Source: SZAS-79 sp965279075 | GTDB taxonomy: Bacteria > Pseudomonadota > Gammaproteobacteria > Burkholderiales > SG8-39 | Direction of reading: 5' to 3' | Assembly: GCA_965279075.1 (NCBI GenBank) | Contig: CBDIHI010000011.1 | Span: 372,001-436,000 of the forward strand | DNA: 64,000 nt | Part shown: one piece after another, positions 23,899 to 32,487 of the stretch | Layout of the letters: each line of letters starts with the position of its first letter | Position numbering within the stretch: the stretch's first letter is position 1 | Made by a program: the position numbers and the translations under genes | Notes under the pieces: generated by a model | The model's database searches: none | Seen by the model: the letters and a program-made list of their open reading frames with translations, nothing else | What the model was told of the DNA's origin: nothing

Positions 23899-24888
23899 TT
23901 ATTCCGTCTTGATGCCCGCGTCCTTCACGATGCGCGCGTACTTGGCGTAGTCCTGCCTGAGGATCTCGCCGAAAGCTTCCGGCGTGCCGTGCGCCACCTC
24001 GCTGTAGCCGTCGGTGATGCGCTTGGCGACGTCCTTGTCCGCGAGCGCCTCGCCCAGCGCCTGGTTGAGGCGCTCGACGACCGCGCGCGGCACGCCCACC
24101 GGCAGCATGGTGCCGTGCCAGCCGACCAGCACGAAGCCCGGCAGCGTTTCGGCCATCACGGGCACGTCCGGCAACGGGGCGCCGCGCGTCGGCCGGGTCA
24201 GTGCCACGGGGCGCACCTTGCCGGCGCGGATCTGGGGCAGCGAGGTGTTGTACAGGTCGAAGAGGATGTTCACCTGCCCGCCCATCAGGTCGGTCAGCGC
24301 CGGGGCATTGCCCTTGTACTGCACGTGGATCATGTCGGTCTTCGTCATCGTGCGCAGCCATTCGCAGCCGAAGGTCATCAGCCCGCCGCCCGAGGCGCAC
24401 GACACGCCACCGGGCTTCGCGCGCGCCGCGGCGATGATTTCGGCCACCGTCTTCGGCTCGAACCCCGGGTTCGCCACCAGCGCGTAGGACTGCACCGTCA
24501 TCTGCGCGAGCGGGGCGAGTTCCTTCAGCGGGTCGAGCATGTTCTTGAACAGCGAGGGGTTCGTGACGATGTTCGGCACGACGTAGAGGAAGGTGTAGCC
24601 GTCGGGGGCCGCGCGGGCGACCGCCTCGTGGCCGATGTTGCTGTTGCCGCCGAGGCGGTTGTCGATCACCACCGGCTGGCCGAGCCGCTCGGCGAGCTTG
24701 GGGCCGACCACGCGGGCGATCACGTCGGCCGGGCCGCCGGCCGAGAAGGGCACGATCCAGCGCAGCGGCTTGGTGGGCCAGGCCTGGGCCTGCGCCGCCC
24801 CGGGGGCGAGCGCGCCAAGGACGATCGCCAGTGCGACGCACGCATTCAGTGCCGCCAAACGACGGATTAAATTTGTCTTTTCAGACAT
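23899..24888 (-). CDS. Bug/TctC-family solute-binding protein
   Basis: A 329-residue protein with signal peptide ending near AAQAQ, then AWPTKPLRWIVPFSAGGPAD. The loop motif is SAGG instead of PPGG. SCASGGGLMTFGCEWLRTM differs from the usual GTSSHL-type second loop, which suggests an unusual ligand. It is the start of the block Bug-amidohydrolase-LigA-LigB (4-bp spacing). A palindrome lies 42 bp upstream. Confidence 0.88.
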   Translation of the reverse strand: MSEKTNLIRRLAALNACVALAIVLGALAPGAAQAQAWPTKPLRWIVPFSAGGPADVIARVVGPKLAERLGQPVVIDNRLGGNSNIGHEAVARAAPDGYTFLYVVPNIVTNPSLFKNMLDPLKELAPLAQMTVQSYALVANPGFEPKTVAEIIAAARAKPGGVSCASGGGLMTFGCEWLRTMTKTDMIHVQYKGNAPALTDLMGGQVNILFDLYNTSLPQIRAGKVRPVALTRPTRGAPLPDVPVMAETLPGFVLVGWHGTMLPVGVPRAVVERLNQALGEALADKDVAKRITDGYSEVAHGTPEAFGEILRQDYAKYARIVKDAGIKTE

Positions 24889-24929
24889 GGAAACTACCTC
24901 CGGACCGGCTCCTGTAGCCGATATTTAAG

Positions 24930-24940
24930 AAACAATGTTT
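24930..24940. promoter_or_regulatory. AT-rich palindrome upstream of the Bug-LigAB block
   Basis: AAACAATGTTT is a perfect odd palindrome (5-bp arms, 1-bp centre) within an unusually AT-rich 105-bp gap between two leftward genes. TTGTCA on the minus strand at 24946-24941 could serve as a -35 for the downstream gene, though no good -10 was found at 17 bp. A separate promoter here would allow the LigAB block to be expressed independently. Confidence 0.3.
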
Positions 24941-24993
24941 GACAATTAAGGGATTTTAACGGGCTGCGTTTCGCTATCTTGGCGCCCCCAGGT

Positions 24994-25989
24994 TCAATCG
25001 GCGCGAGCGCCGGTGCTCTTCACGACTGCGGCCCACTTTGCCACTTCGCTCTTCAGGTAAGTGCGGAACTTCTCCTGGGTCTCCTGGGCGGGTTCGACAC
25101 CTTCGCGCGCATACCGCTCCCGAACGTCGGGCAGCGACGATATTCGGAGGATTTCGGAGTGCAGCCGGGCCACGACCTGAGGCGGCGTCCTGGCCGGTAC
25201 AAGCACGCCAAAGTAGCTCAGCACGTCGTAAGCCGGCACGCCCGATTCCGCGATCGTGGGAATGTCCGGCAAGGCGGCACTGCGCCGCGTCGGAGTAATG
25301 CCAAGTGCGCGGACCTTGCCCGACTTGACGAAGGGCATGGCTGACGGCAGGAAGTCGAACATCATCTGGATCTGCCCGCCGATCAGGTCCGCGATGGCGG
25401 GAGCGTTCCCCTTGTAGGGCACATGGACGATGTCGATGGCGGAGAGGGACTTGAACATTTCGCCGGCGAAGTGCGCGCTGGTGCCCGTCCCCGCCGAACC
25501 GAAGTTGATCTGGCCAGGCCTCTCCTTTGCGAGGGCCACGAGCTCGCGCACCGTGCGGGCCGGGAGGGATGCATTGACAAGCAGCACGAATGGTACCGAT
25601 CCAACCAGTGCGACCGGTTCGAGGTCCTTGTTGAGGTCGTAGGGCAGCGTGCTGTACAGGCTGGCCCCGATCGCCAGGGTGGTAACCGAACTCATCAGCA
25701 GTGTGTGGCCGTCCGGCGGCGCCTTGGCCACGGCGTCCGTGCCTACGTTGCCGCCGGCGCCGGGCCGGTTGTCGACGATCACCGGCTGGCCGAGGCTTTC
25801 ACCGAGCTTGGCTGCCACGATGCGGCCCACAATGTCCGTGCTGCCCCCCGGCGGATAGGGGACGACCATCCTGAGGGGGCGTTTCGGGAAGTCGGACGGA
25901 GCTTGCGCTACCGCCTGCGCCACACAAAGAAGGCACAGGACCGCGGCGATCGTTGCGGGCAGTAAGGGTCGGTTCGCTTTCGGATGCAT
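24994..25989 (-). CDS. Bug/TctC-family solute-binding protein
   Basis: A 331-residue protein with signal peptide to about AVAQA, then FPKRPLRMVVPYPPGGSTDIVGR, a fully canonical first loop. The GTGTSAHFAGEMFKS loop is also canonical. It lies 28 bp downstream of the aryl/acyl-CoA ligase gene. The transcriptional order hydratase-ligase-Bug suggests that it binds the acid that the ligase activates. Confidence 0.92.
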   Translation of the reverse strand: MHPKANRPLLPATIAAVLCLLCVAQAVAQAPSDFPKRPLRMVVPYPPGGSTDIVGRIVAAKLGESLGQPVIVDNRPGAGGNVGTDAVAKAPPDGHTLLMSSVTTLAIGASLYSTLPYDLNKDLEPVALVGSVPFVLLVNASLPARTVRELVALAKERPGQINFGSAGTGTSAHFAGEMFKSLSAIDIVHVPYKGNAPAIADLIGGQIQMMFDFLPSAMPFVKSGKVRALGITPTRRSAALPDIPTIAESGVPAYDVLSYFGVLVPARTPPQVVARLHSEILRISSLPDVRERYAREGVEPAQETQEKFRTYLKSEVAKWAAVVKSTGARAD

Positions 25990-26017
25990 GGGCTTCCTGG
26001 TGGATCGAAAGTGGGGG

Positions 26018-27580
26018 TTATTTGCCCGGCGGCGAACCCGTCAGCGAGCGCCGAAGGACCTTGCCGTTGGCGGACTTCGGAAGGACGTCGACGAAATCGA
26101 ACACCTGCGGGACCTTGTTGCGCGCGATGCGCGACTTCAGTGCCGTTCGCAACTTCTCCGCGTAGCCGCCCTGGATCGCGTCGTCCGTGGTCAGCGGCGC
26201 CTTCAGCACAACGACCGCGCGGATCAGGTTTCCGTCGGTAGCGCTGGGGGCCGGGATGACGCAGGCCTCGGCGACCACAGCCTGCTCGAGCAGCGCATTT
26301 TCGATTTCGATGGGAACAATAAAGATCCCGCGGCTCTTGAAGCAATCGTCCCCGCGCCCGGCAATCCAGAAATAGCCGTCCTCGTCCTTGCGAGCGAGGT
26401 CGCCCGTGTGGAACAGGCCGTCGTGCACCACTGCGGCGGTCTTCTCGGAATCCTTGTGGTAGCCGAGGAAGAGGCTTGGATTGTCTGTTCCGAAAACGAG
26501 CTGCCCCACTTCACCCTGGGGCACGGGGTTCAGTTCGTCGTCCACGATCTTCGCCGTCACGTCCCATGGAATGCCCACGGACCCCGGTTTGATCGGCAGC
26601 AGCGGGCTCTGGCCCAGCACCATCTGGTACTCCGAAATGCCGTAGTGCTCGAAGATGTCGGTGCCGAATCTTTGCTTCCACGCGGTCAGGGGCGCGGCTC
26701 CGAGCGCCTCGCCACTCGCGTTGCAGGCGCGCAGGCTGGAAAGGTCGTAGTTTTTTTCGATCCCGTCGATCGCCAGCGTACGGCGGTAAAGCGTCGGGAC
26801 GGCATAGGCGACCGTCACCCGGAACTGCTCAATGCTTTCGAGGAATTTCTCGGGTGAGGCCCGCTCTTCGAGGATGGCGCCGGTGATGCCGTTGCGAAGC
26901 GCGAACAGCACGTTGTGCCCGAGCAGGCTGATGAAACTCCATTCGCCCGCGGCCAGCGCAATGTCGTCGGGCTCGGGTGGCAGGCGCAGTCGGTTGGCGT
27001 CGCCGCGCCCGATGATCCAGCGATTGGCATGCACGATGCCCTTCGGTCGGCCCGTGGTCCCCGAGGTGTAACACATTAGTGCCGGATCGTCGGCGCCGGT
27101 GTCCGCGATCTCCACCGTGCCTTGCCGGATCATGTCTTCGTACACGCCTTCGCCCGGCCTTGCGCCGCGGGCTACGATCAGCCCCTTGGGCAAGAGGCGG
27201 GCAAGTTCGCGCAGCGGCTCGGCCAGTTCGGCCAGCGCAACTGCAGCGACCGCATCGCTGTGGCCAAGGACGTAATCCACGTCATCGAGCCCCGCGGCGG
27301 AGTTCTGCATCACCGGCACTGCGCCGAGCTTTGCCAGTCCCAGGAGCGCCACGGCAAATTCGATGCAGTTCCAGGTCCGGAGCAGCACCCGGTCTCCGCG
27401 CACGATGCCGCGAGCCGCGCAGGACGCGGCAAATGCGCCTGACTGGGCGTCGAGTTGCGAGTAGGAAAGTTGCCCGCGCGGACCGACTAGCGCCACCTTG
27501 CTGCCGAGCCCCCTGGCAATTGCGCCACCCAGCGCCTCACGCGCTATGTTGAGGCGTGCCGGGATCAACCGTCCCGGCAT
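26018..27580 (-). CDS. Acyl/aryl-CoA ligase (benzoate-CoA ligase-like)
   Basis: About 520 residues. ANL-family motifs are in order: P-loop YTSGTTGRPKGIVHA, HYGISEYQM, HTGDLARKDEDGYFWIAGRGDD and the C-terminal catalytic lysine region KSANGKVLRRSL. It activates an acid to its CoA thioester via an adenylate. The compact N-terminus (RLNIAREAL) resembles benzoate/2-aminobenzoate-CoA ligases, so an aromatic acid is likely. The start is the ATG at 27580; an in-frame GTG at 27592 is possible. A longer frame overlaps the hydratase gene and is rejected. It lies 34 bp after the hydratase. Confidence 0.88.
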   Translation of the reverse strand: MPGRLIPARLNIAREALGGAIARGLGSKVALVGPRGQLSYSQLDAQSGAFAASCAARGIVRGDRVLLRTWNCIEFAVALLGLAKLGAVPVMQNSAAGLDDVDYVLGHSDAVAAVALAELAEPLRELARLLPKGLIVARGARPGEGVYEDMIRQGTVEIADTGADDPALMCYTSGTTGRPKGIVHANRWIIGRGDANRLRLPPEPDDIALAAGEWSFISLLGHNVLFALRNGITGAILEERASPEKFLESIEQFRVTVAYAVPTLYRRTLAIDGIEKNYDLSSLRACNASGEALGAAPLTAWKQRFGTDIFEHYGISEYQMVLGQSPLLPIKPGSVGIPWDVTAKIVDDELNPVPQGEVGQLVFGTDNPSLFLGYHKDSEKTAAVVHDGLFHTGDLARKDEDGYFWIAGRGDDCFKSRGIFIVPIEIENALLEQAVVAEACVIPAPSATDGNLIRAVVVLKAPLTTDDAIQGGYAEKLRTALKSRIARNKVPQVFDFVDVLPKSANGKVLRRSLTGSPPGK

Positions 27581-27614
27581 GTCGGTTTTCACGGAATATT
27601 CGCCCAAGCCAGCC

Positions 27615-28502
27615 TCAGAACGGGGAGTTGTCGTAATACGGGCCGCGGTACTCGGCTTTGCGCTTGCCGAGGAATGCGCGAATGCCTTCCTGGCAATCCT
27701 TCGTGCGCGTGATCTCCTTGATGGCATCGAGCTCGTGTCCCCAGCCTTCCTCGGTCCGGTTGGTGTTCCAGTAATGCTTGACGAGCTGCTTGGCGTAGCG
27801 CACCGACAAGTAAGGGTTGGAGGCCACTTGTGCGGCAAATGTCAGCGACTCCGCCATCAGCTTCTCGTGCGGAATCACGCGCTCTACCAGACCGATGCGT
27901 TCCGCCTCGGCCGCGTCGATGATCCGGCCGGTCAGGATCAGTTCGAGGGCCTTGCCGACGCCGACGAGCTTGGGCAGGTTGCGTGCACCGCCCGACTCCG
28001 GGAGGAACCCGGCCGGCACGGCGACTTCGCCCAGCTTCGCGCGGTCCGAGGCGAAGCGCATGTCGCAAAGCGTGCACAGCTCCAGCCCTATACCTACGGC
28101 GGGACCATTGATGGCTGCAATGGTGATGGCCTCGAGGTCTTCGAATTTCCGGAAGCAGCGCTGCAGCACGGAGTGGCGCAGGTCGTTGAAGAAGTAGTGG
28201 GCCAGTTCCTTGTAGGGACCGAAGTTCCCCATGTCGAAGTCTTCCTCCCCGGCGCCCAGCGGCCCGGCCTCGGACTTGAGGTCGCCGCCCGCCGAAAAAC
28301 CTCGCCCGGCACCGGTGATGACGATGACGCGCACATGGCTCTGGTGCCGGATTTCGTCGAGCAGGATGTCCAGTTCCACACGCATCTTCACGTCTACGGC
28401 GTTCAGGAACTCCGGACGGTTCAGCGTGATGACGCCGATCGTCTTTTCCTCCGGGCGCAGCGGATTGGGCAGAACTTGCCAATTGAGAGTCTTATATTCC
28501 AT
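27615..28502 (-). CDS. Enoyl-CoA hydratase/isomerase family protein
   Basis: A 295-residue crotonase. The oxyanion-hole segments GRGFSAGGDL and GPAVGIGLELCTLCDMRFA are present. LGEVAVPAGFLPESGGARN and ALELILTGR keep glutamates near the catalytic positions, unlike the crotonase at 4251. Segments EEDFDMGNFGPYKELAHYFF and GWGHELDAIKEI are extra and suggest a large or aromatic acyl-CoA substrate. The start ATG at 28502 follows AAAAGGAAT. First gene of a seven-gene leftward catabolic run. Confidence 0.87.
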   Translation of the reverse strand: MEYKTLNWQVLPNPLRPEEKTIGVITLNRPEFLNAVDVKMRVELDILLDEIRHQSHVRVIVITGAGRGFSAGGDLKSEAGPLGAGEEDFDMGNFGPYKELAHYFFNDLRHSVLQRCFRKFEDLEAITIAAINGPAVGIGLELCTLCDMRFASDRAKLGEVAVPAGFLPESGGARNLPKLVGVGKALELILTGRIIDAAEAERIGLVERVIPHEKLMAESLTFAAQVASNPYLSVRYAKQLVKHYWNTNRTEEGWGHELDAIKEITRTKDCQEGIRAFLGKRKAEYRGPYYDNSPF

Positions 28503-28597
28503 TGGGATTCCTTTTCCTTGTCTCTGGGATGGATCGCAGCGGCATTCCCGGGCTCGGGCGCATGGGATGTTGCGGCGCAATGACCCGCATAGGCTAC

Positions 28598-28614
28598 GCG
28601 GGCTTGACGCCCGC
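28598..28614. terminator. Hairpin downstream of the GDPD gene
   Basis: GCGGGC-TTGAC-GCCCGC forms a perfect 6-bp stem in the 147-bp gap between the GDPD stop and the hydratase start. There is no T-run, so it is at best a weak or Rho-assisted terminator. Confidence 0.35.
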
Positions 28615-28649
28615 ATCAACCGGGATTCACCGGTGTTTTGCTGCGGATG

Positions 28650-29642
28650 TTACGGCACGACGGGCGTGGACACGGGCAGCGGCATCCCGCGGCTCGCCAT
28701 CTCCGCCCGGACGAGGTCGGGGCGGTCGCTGATGATGCCGTCGACGCCCATCGCCATCATCCTGGCGATGTCGCCGGGCTGGTTCACGGTCCATACCACC
28801 ACCGCAAGGCCGAGCGCCTTCGCCTCCGCGAGGCTCGCCGCATCGAGGTCGCCGAAGTAGGGCGACCAGGTCCGCCCGCCCGCCGCCTTGACCATCTTAG
28901 GCACCGAGCCGTGCTGCGCATGCTGCACGCCCGCGGTCCACGCCGAGCCCTGGGCCGATGCGGCGCCGACGTTGTCGAGCCACTTCTGCTGCGCCGTCAG
29001 GTAGACGGTCGGGATGTCCGGCGCCTCGGCCTGCACCACCTTCAGCGTGCGCCAGTCGAAGGACTGGATGCTCGCGCGACCGGCCATGCCGGCCTCCGTG
29101 ATCGCGCGCACGAGCGCCCGCGCGAAAGCTTCCGGCGCGAGCGTCAGGTCCGGGGCGCGCGGGTCGATCTTGGTCTCGATGTTGAAGCGCACCGCGGCGT
29201 TGCCGGACTTGCCCACCAGCGCGAAAAGGTCCGCGAGCCGGGGGATGCGCGTGCCGTCGACCGGCTTTTGCGCCGTGAAGTTCGTCCCGTAACGCGTGGC
29301 GGGGTTCAGCCGCCCGACGTCGTAGCGCGCGAGCTCGGCATAGGTCAGCGAGCGGATCGCCGGGCCGTGTTCCTTCAGCCACTGGCCGTCCGGGCCGCGG
29401 GCGGTGTCCGGGTGCAGCCGCGGCTCGTGGCTGACCACGACGACGCCGTCGCCGGTCACGCCGGTGTCGAGTTCGAGCGTCGTCACGCCCAGCGACAGCG
29501 CCGTGGCGAAGGCGGGCAGGGTGTTCTCGGGGGCGAGGCCGCGGGCGCCGCGGTGTCCCTGCAGGTCGAAGGCCGGGGCGGCCCCGGCGAAAGCCATCGC
29601 GGCGACCGCCGCGGCGGCGACGGCGCGCAGCCGGGCGGCCAT
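28650..29642 (-). CDS. Periplasmic glycerophosphodiester phosphodiesterase
   Basis: A 330-residue GDPD. A signal peptide (to AAPA) is followed by the catalytic set: H30-R31 in QGHRGARGLAPENT, E57 and D59 in TLELDTG, and H72 in SHEPRLHPD. The family splits glycerophosphodiesters into glycerol-3-phosphate and an alcohol. A C-terminal VNQPGDIARMMAMGVDGIISDRP is the typical end of the barrel. Its start ATG overlaps the stop of a small basic protein gene (TGATG). Confidence 0.92.
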   Translation of the reverse strand: MAARLRAVAAAAVAAMAFAGAAPAFDLQGHRGARGLAPENTLPAFATALSLGVTTLELDTGVTGDGVVVVSHEPRLHPDTARGPDGQWLKEHGPAIRSLTYAELARYDVGRLNPATRYGTNFTAQKPVDGTRIPRLADLFALVGKSGNAAVRFNIETKIDPRAPDLTLAPEAFARALVRAITEAGMAGRASIQSFDWRTLKVVQAEAPDIPTVYLTAQQKWLDNVGAASAQGSAWTAGVQHAQHGSVPKMVKAAGGRTWSPYFGDLDAASLAEAKALGLAVVVWTVNQPGDIARMMAMGVDGIISDRPDLVRAEMASRGMPLPVSTPVVP

Positions 29643-29881
29643 CAGCGCCCGGTCGGCTTTTTCTTGCCGGATTTCTTCTCCGCGAGCCGCGCCTTCTCCA
29701 GCGCCGTGACCTTGCGCAGCTCCGCGTCGCGATCCTCCTGGCGCTTCTGCGCCTCCTGGAGGACCTCTTCCGCGGTAGGCGGGTTCCAGTCGAGGAATTT
29801 CGGCCGGAGGCGCGCGAAGTACGCGCTGGAGGATTCTTTCGCCACCCCGGAACTAGCCTTCTTCTTTTTCGCCTTCGTCAT
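29642..29881 (-). CDS. Small Lys-rich protein
   Basis: A 79-residue, strongly basic protein with Lys-rich ends (MTKAKKKK and KKSGKKKPTGR) and a central acidic helix with likely coiled-coil character (EVLQEAQKRQEDRDAELRKV). No domain recognised. The start ATG at 29881 lies inside the end of the preceding small gene. The stop overlaps the GDPD start, which suggests coupled translation. Confidence 0.55.
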   Translation of the reverse strand: MTKAKKKKASSGVAKESSSAYFARLRPKFLDWNPPTAEEVLQEAQKRQEDRDAELRKVTALEKARLAEKKSGKKKPTGR

Positions 29882-30056
29882 CCATGGTCCCCAGTCCGGT
29901 CGTCCCGCCGGTCTTGTCGCGCCGCGAATTCGCAAGGGTGAAGGCCGTATAGGGCCCGCGCACCGTACGCGCCTGGGTCGGCGTGTCGCGTTTCTCCGCC
30001 GTCAGGATCCCGCACCAGAAGGACGCCCTGGCCGGACCGGTCTTGGTGTCGTGCAT
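29853..30056 (-). CDS. Small conserved-looking protein of unknown function
   Basis: A 67-residue protein starting MHDTKTGPARASFWCGILTA, with a strong purine-rich ribosome-binding site (GGGGAGGGGA) before the ATG at 30056. It ends in an acidic tail (MDDEGEKEEG). It overlaps the next gene by 29 bp in another frame. The middle (RTVRGPYTAFTLANSRRDKTGG) looks like a structured, non-random sequence. No family recognised. It diverges from the cyclase-FHA gene. Confidence 0.45.
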   Translation of the reverse strand: MHDTKTGPARASFWCGILTAEKRDTPTQARTVRGPYTAFTLANSRRDKTGGTTGLGTMDDEGEKEEG

Positions 30057-30172
30057 TTCCCCTCCCCGAGGGTTGGCTGCCGGCATCTACTTTAGCCCTT
30101 CTGCGCCCTGCGTGGGGAACGATGGCGGGCTGGTTGCGCCCGTCCCGGCCGGGGCCCCGGGCCTTCCCCGGG

Positions 30173-30186
30173 TTGATGAGGATCAA
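30173..30186 (+). promoter_or_regulatory. Perfect FNR/ANR box
   Basis: TTGATGAGGATCAA is an exact TTGAT-N4-ATCAA site. Its centre (30179.5) is 41.5 bp upstream of 30221. A -10-like CAGAAT lies at 30208-30213, and the leader from 30221 contains CAGGAGA before the ATG at 30237. This is the geometry of a class II FNR-activated promoter. It implies oxygen-limited (or NO-responsive) induction of the cyclase-FHA gene. Confidence 0.7.
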
Positions 30187-30236
30187 TACCGGGCGCGGCC
30201 GGTGGCCCAGAATGGCCTGAACGACAGGAGAATCCC

Positions 30237-31139
30237 ATGGAGTGCGCAGTCCTCTTCGCCGATGTCGCCGGCAGCACCGCCCTCTACGAGGTCCTCGGGG
30301 ACGAGCGCGCGTTCGCGCTCGTGGAGCAGTGCCTGAAGACCATGTCCGACTGCACCACCGAAGTCCATGGCCGCGTCGTCAAGACCATCGGCGATGCGGT
30401 GATGGCGGTCTTCAAGGACGCGGACGAAGCCGCCGCCGCGGCGGCCGAGATGCAGTTCAGGGTCGACAAGCTCGGGCCGGCGGTGGGCGTGCGCCTCGGC
30501 GTGCGCATCGGCTTCCACTACGGGCCGGTGGTGGAGCGCGACAACGACGTCTTCGGCGATTGCGTGAACCTCGCCTCGCGCCTGTGCGACCTCGCCTCCA
30601 AGGGCCAGATCATCACCGACAAGGACACCGCCGCGCGCCTGTCCAACATCTACACGCCCAACCTGAGGAAGCTCTTTTCCATCCCCGTGAAGGGGAAGGA
30701 ACAGGAGGTCGACCTGATCGAAATCGTATGGCAGACCGCCACGCAGGAGATGACCTCCATCGTCACGGCGCCCGCCAGCCCGTCCGCCGGCAAGGCGCTG
30801 CTGGAGCTCGACCTCGAGGGCACGCGCATCGAGATGGGGCCGCAGCGCCGCAAGGTCACCTTCGGGCGCGACCACGAGGCCGACTACACGATCCACAACG
30901 CCAAGGTGTCGCGCGCGCACGCCATGCTCGAGCGGCGCCGCGAGCATTTCGTGCTGATCGACCACAGCTCCAACGGCACCTTCGTCACCGTCGAGGACAA
31001 GCCCGAGATGAAGGTCCACCACGAGGAGATGACCCTGATGGGGCACGGCTGGATCTCTTTCGGCCAGCCGCGCACCGAGGCCCTCCAGGTGGCCGAGTAC
31101 CGCTGCGTGGAGACCTGGCGGCCCGACCCGAAGGCCTAG
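30237..31139 (+). CDS. Class III nucleotide cyclase fused to an FHA domain
   Basis: A 300-residue soluble protein. The cyclase homology domain starts at once (AVLFADVAGSTALYEVLG), with metal Asp residues in FADVAGST and KTIGDAVMAVF, and FGDCVNLASRLCDLA. After a linker near residue 175, an FHA phospho-Thr-binding domain follows (VTFGRDHEADY, VSRAHAMLE, DHSSNGTFV). The cyclase is short and lacks an N-terminal regulatory part, so control may come through FHA binding to a phosphoprotein. No Ser/Thr kinase is nearby. It is preceded by a perfect FNR box. Confidence 0.88.
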   Translation: MECAVLFADVAGSTALYEVLGDERAFALVEQCLKTMSDCTTEVHGRVVKTIGDAVMAVFKDADEAAAAAAEMQFRVDKLGPAVGVRLGVRIGFHYGPVVERDNDVFGDCVNLASRLCDLASKGQIITDKDTAARLSNIYTPNLRKLFSIPVKGKEQEVDLIEIVWQTATQEMTSIVTAPASPSAGKALLELDLEGTRIEMGPQRRKVTFGRDHEADYTIHNAKVSRAHAMLERRREHFVLIDHSSNGTFVTVEDKPEMKVHHEEMTLMGHGWISFGQPRTEALQVAEYRCVETWRPDPKA

Positions 31140-31146
31140 GCGCGGC

Positions 31147-32460
31147 TCAGGCGGGCGCGTAAGCCGTCGCGGGCCGGTTGCGGGGCCCCGAGCGCACGAT
31201 CAGCCAGGCCACGATCACGATGTTGAGCGCGTTGGCGCCCACGCCGAAAGCGAAAGCGTTGCGGTACGACCCCGTCAGGTCGAAGATCCAGCCGCCCAGC
31301 CACCCGCCCACGCCCATGCCGAACAGCGCCGCGAGCAGCACCACGCCGGTCCGCTGGCCGGCCTGGGCGGGGCTGAAGTACTCGCGCACTATCAGCGTGT
31401 AGGCCGGCACGATGCCGCCCTGGAAGAAGCCGAACAGGGCCGAGAGCAGGTAGAGCGAACCCACGCTGTCGAAGGGCACGAAGAAGGCCAGCGTCAGGCA
31501 CTGGAACACCGAGCCGAGCAGCAGCGTGCGCAGGCCCCCGATCGTGTCCGACAGCCAGCCCGAAAGGATCCGCGCGACGATGCCGGAGGCCAGCATCAGC
31601 GAGAGCATCTGCGCGCCGCGCACCGCGCCGTAGCCGAGGTCGCTGCAGTACGCGACGATGTGGACCTGCGGCAGCGCCATCGCCGTGCAGCAGGCGAGGC
31701 CCGCGACGCAGAGGATCGCCTGCAGCGTGCCGGGACTGAAGCCGAGCGGGCGGTCCGCCTGCCTGCCGGCCGCGGTCTGCGGCACGGCGGCGCCCACCGG
31801 CGAGCGGCGGCGCAACGTAAGGGCGAGCGGCAGCATCAGCACGATGCACGCCACGCCCGTCCAGGTCATCGTCGTGCGCCAGCCCACCCGGTCGAAAAAG
31901 TATTGAACGATCGGCGGCCACAGCGCCCCGGCCGCGAAATTTCCGCTCACGCAGATCGCCATCGCGATGCCGCGGCGCTTCGAGAACCAGTGAGACACGT
32001 CGGCCACCAGCGGGCCGAAGCTCGCCGCGCTGCCGAACATCGCGATCACGAGGCCCTGTATCAACGCGAACTGCGTGAGGCTCTGCGCGTGGGCCGCGAG
32101 GATGAAGCCGAGGCCCACACAGAGCGCGCCGCTGATGGAGGGCAGCAGGATGCCCCAGCGGTCCGTGATGCGGCCCACGAGGATCCCGCCGAACCCGAAG
32201 CCCAGCGTCGTCAGCAGCCAGGGGATCGAGGCGTCGGCGCGCGTGGTGCCGAATTCCTTCTGCAGGAGCGGCAGCACGACGGTCACGATGTACATGCCCG
32301 AGCCGCCGATCGTCATCAGCAGGAACGACGCGGCGAGGCGCCGCCACGCATAGGGGGATTCGATGTCGGGGTGGGGCGGGGGCGATTCGGGGGACAAGGC
32401 TGCACCGGGGGTAAGGCTGCCGGGGCATTGTCGGTGGAAGCGCAAGGGCGCGCAATTCAA
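31147..32460 (-). CDS. Major facilitator superfamily transporter (paralogue A)
   Basis: About 437 residues with 12 membrane helices. The loop-2/3 motif GGILVGRITDRWG is the typical MFS motif A, and FGPLVADVSHWFSKRRGIAMA resembles oxalate/formate- or monocarboxylate-type carriers. It is a close relative of the gene at 47118; both share SHWF(S/T)(K/R)RRG and VHIVAYC(S/G)DLG. The first 30 residues are low complexity and the real start may be further in. Substrate probably an organic acid. It ends 8 bp from the convergent cyclase gene. Confidence 0.83.
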   Translation of the reverse strand: MNCAPLRFHRQCPGSLTPGAALSPESPPPHPDIESPYAWRRLAASFLLMTIGGSGMYIVTVVLPLLQKEFGTTRADASIPWLLTTLGFGFGGILVGRITDRWGILLPSISGALCVGLGFILAAHAQSLTQFALIQGLVIAMFGSAASFGPLVADVSHWFSKRRGIAMAICVSGNFAAGALWPPIVQYFFDRVGWRTTMTWTGVACIVLMLPLALTLRRRSPVGAAVPQTAAGRQADRPLGFSPGTLQAILCVAGLACCTAMALPQVHIVAYCSDLGYGAVRGAQMLSLMLASGIVARILSGWLSDTIGGLRTLLLGSVFQCLTLAFFVPFDSVGSLYLLSALFGFFQGGIVPAYTLIVREYFSPAQAGQRTGVVLLAALFGMGVGGWLGGWIFDLTGSYRNAFAFGVGANALNIVIVAWLIVRSGPRNRPATAYAPA

Positions 32461-32487
32461 GGATCGCAGGCCGGCCTGCCGCGGACT

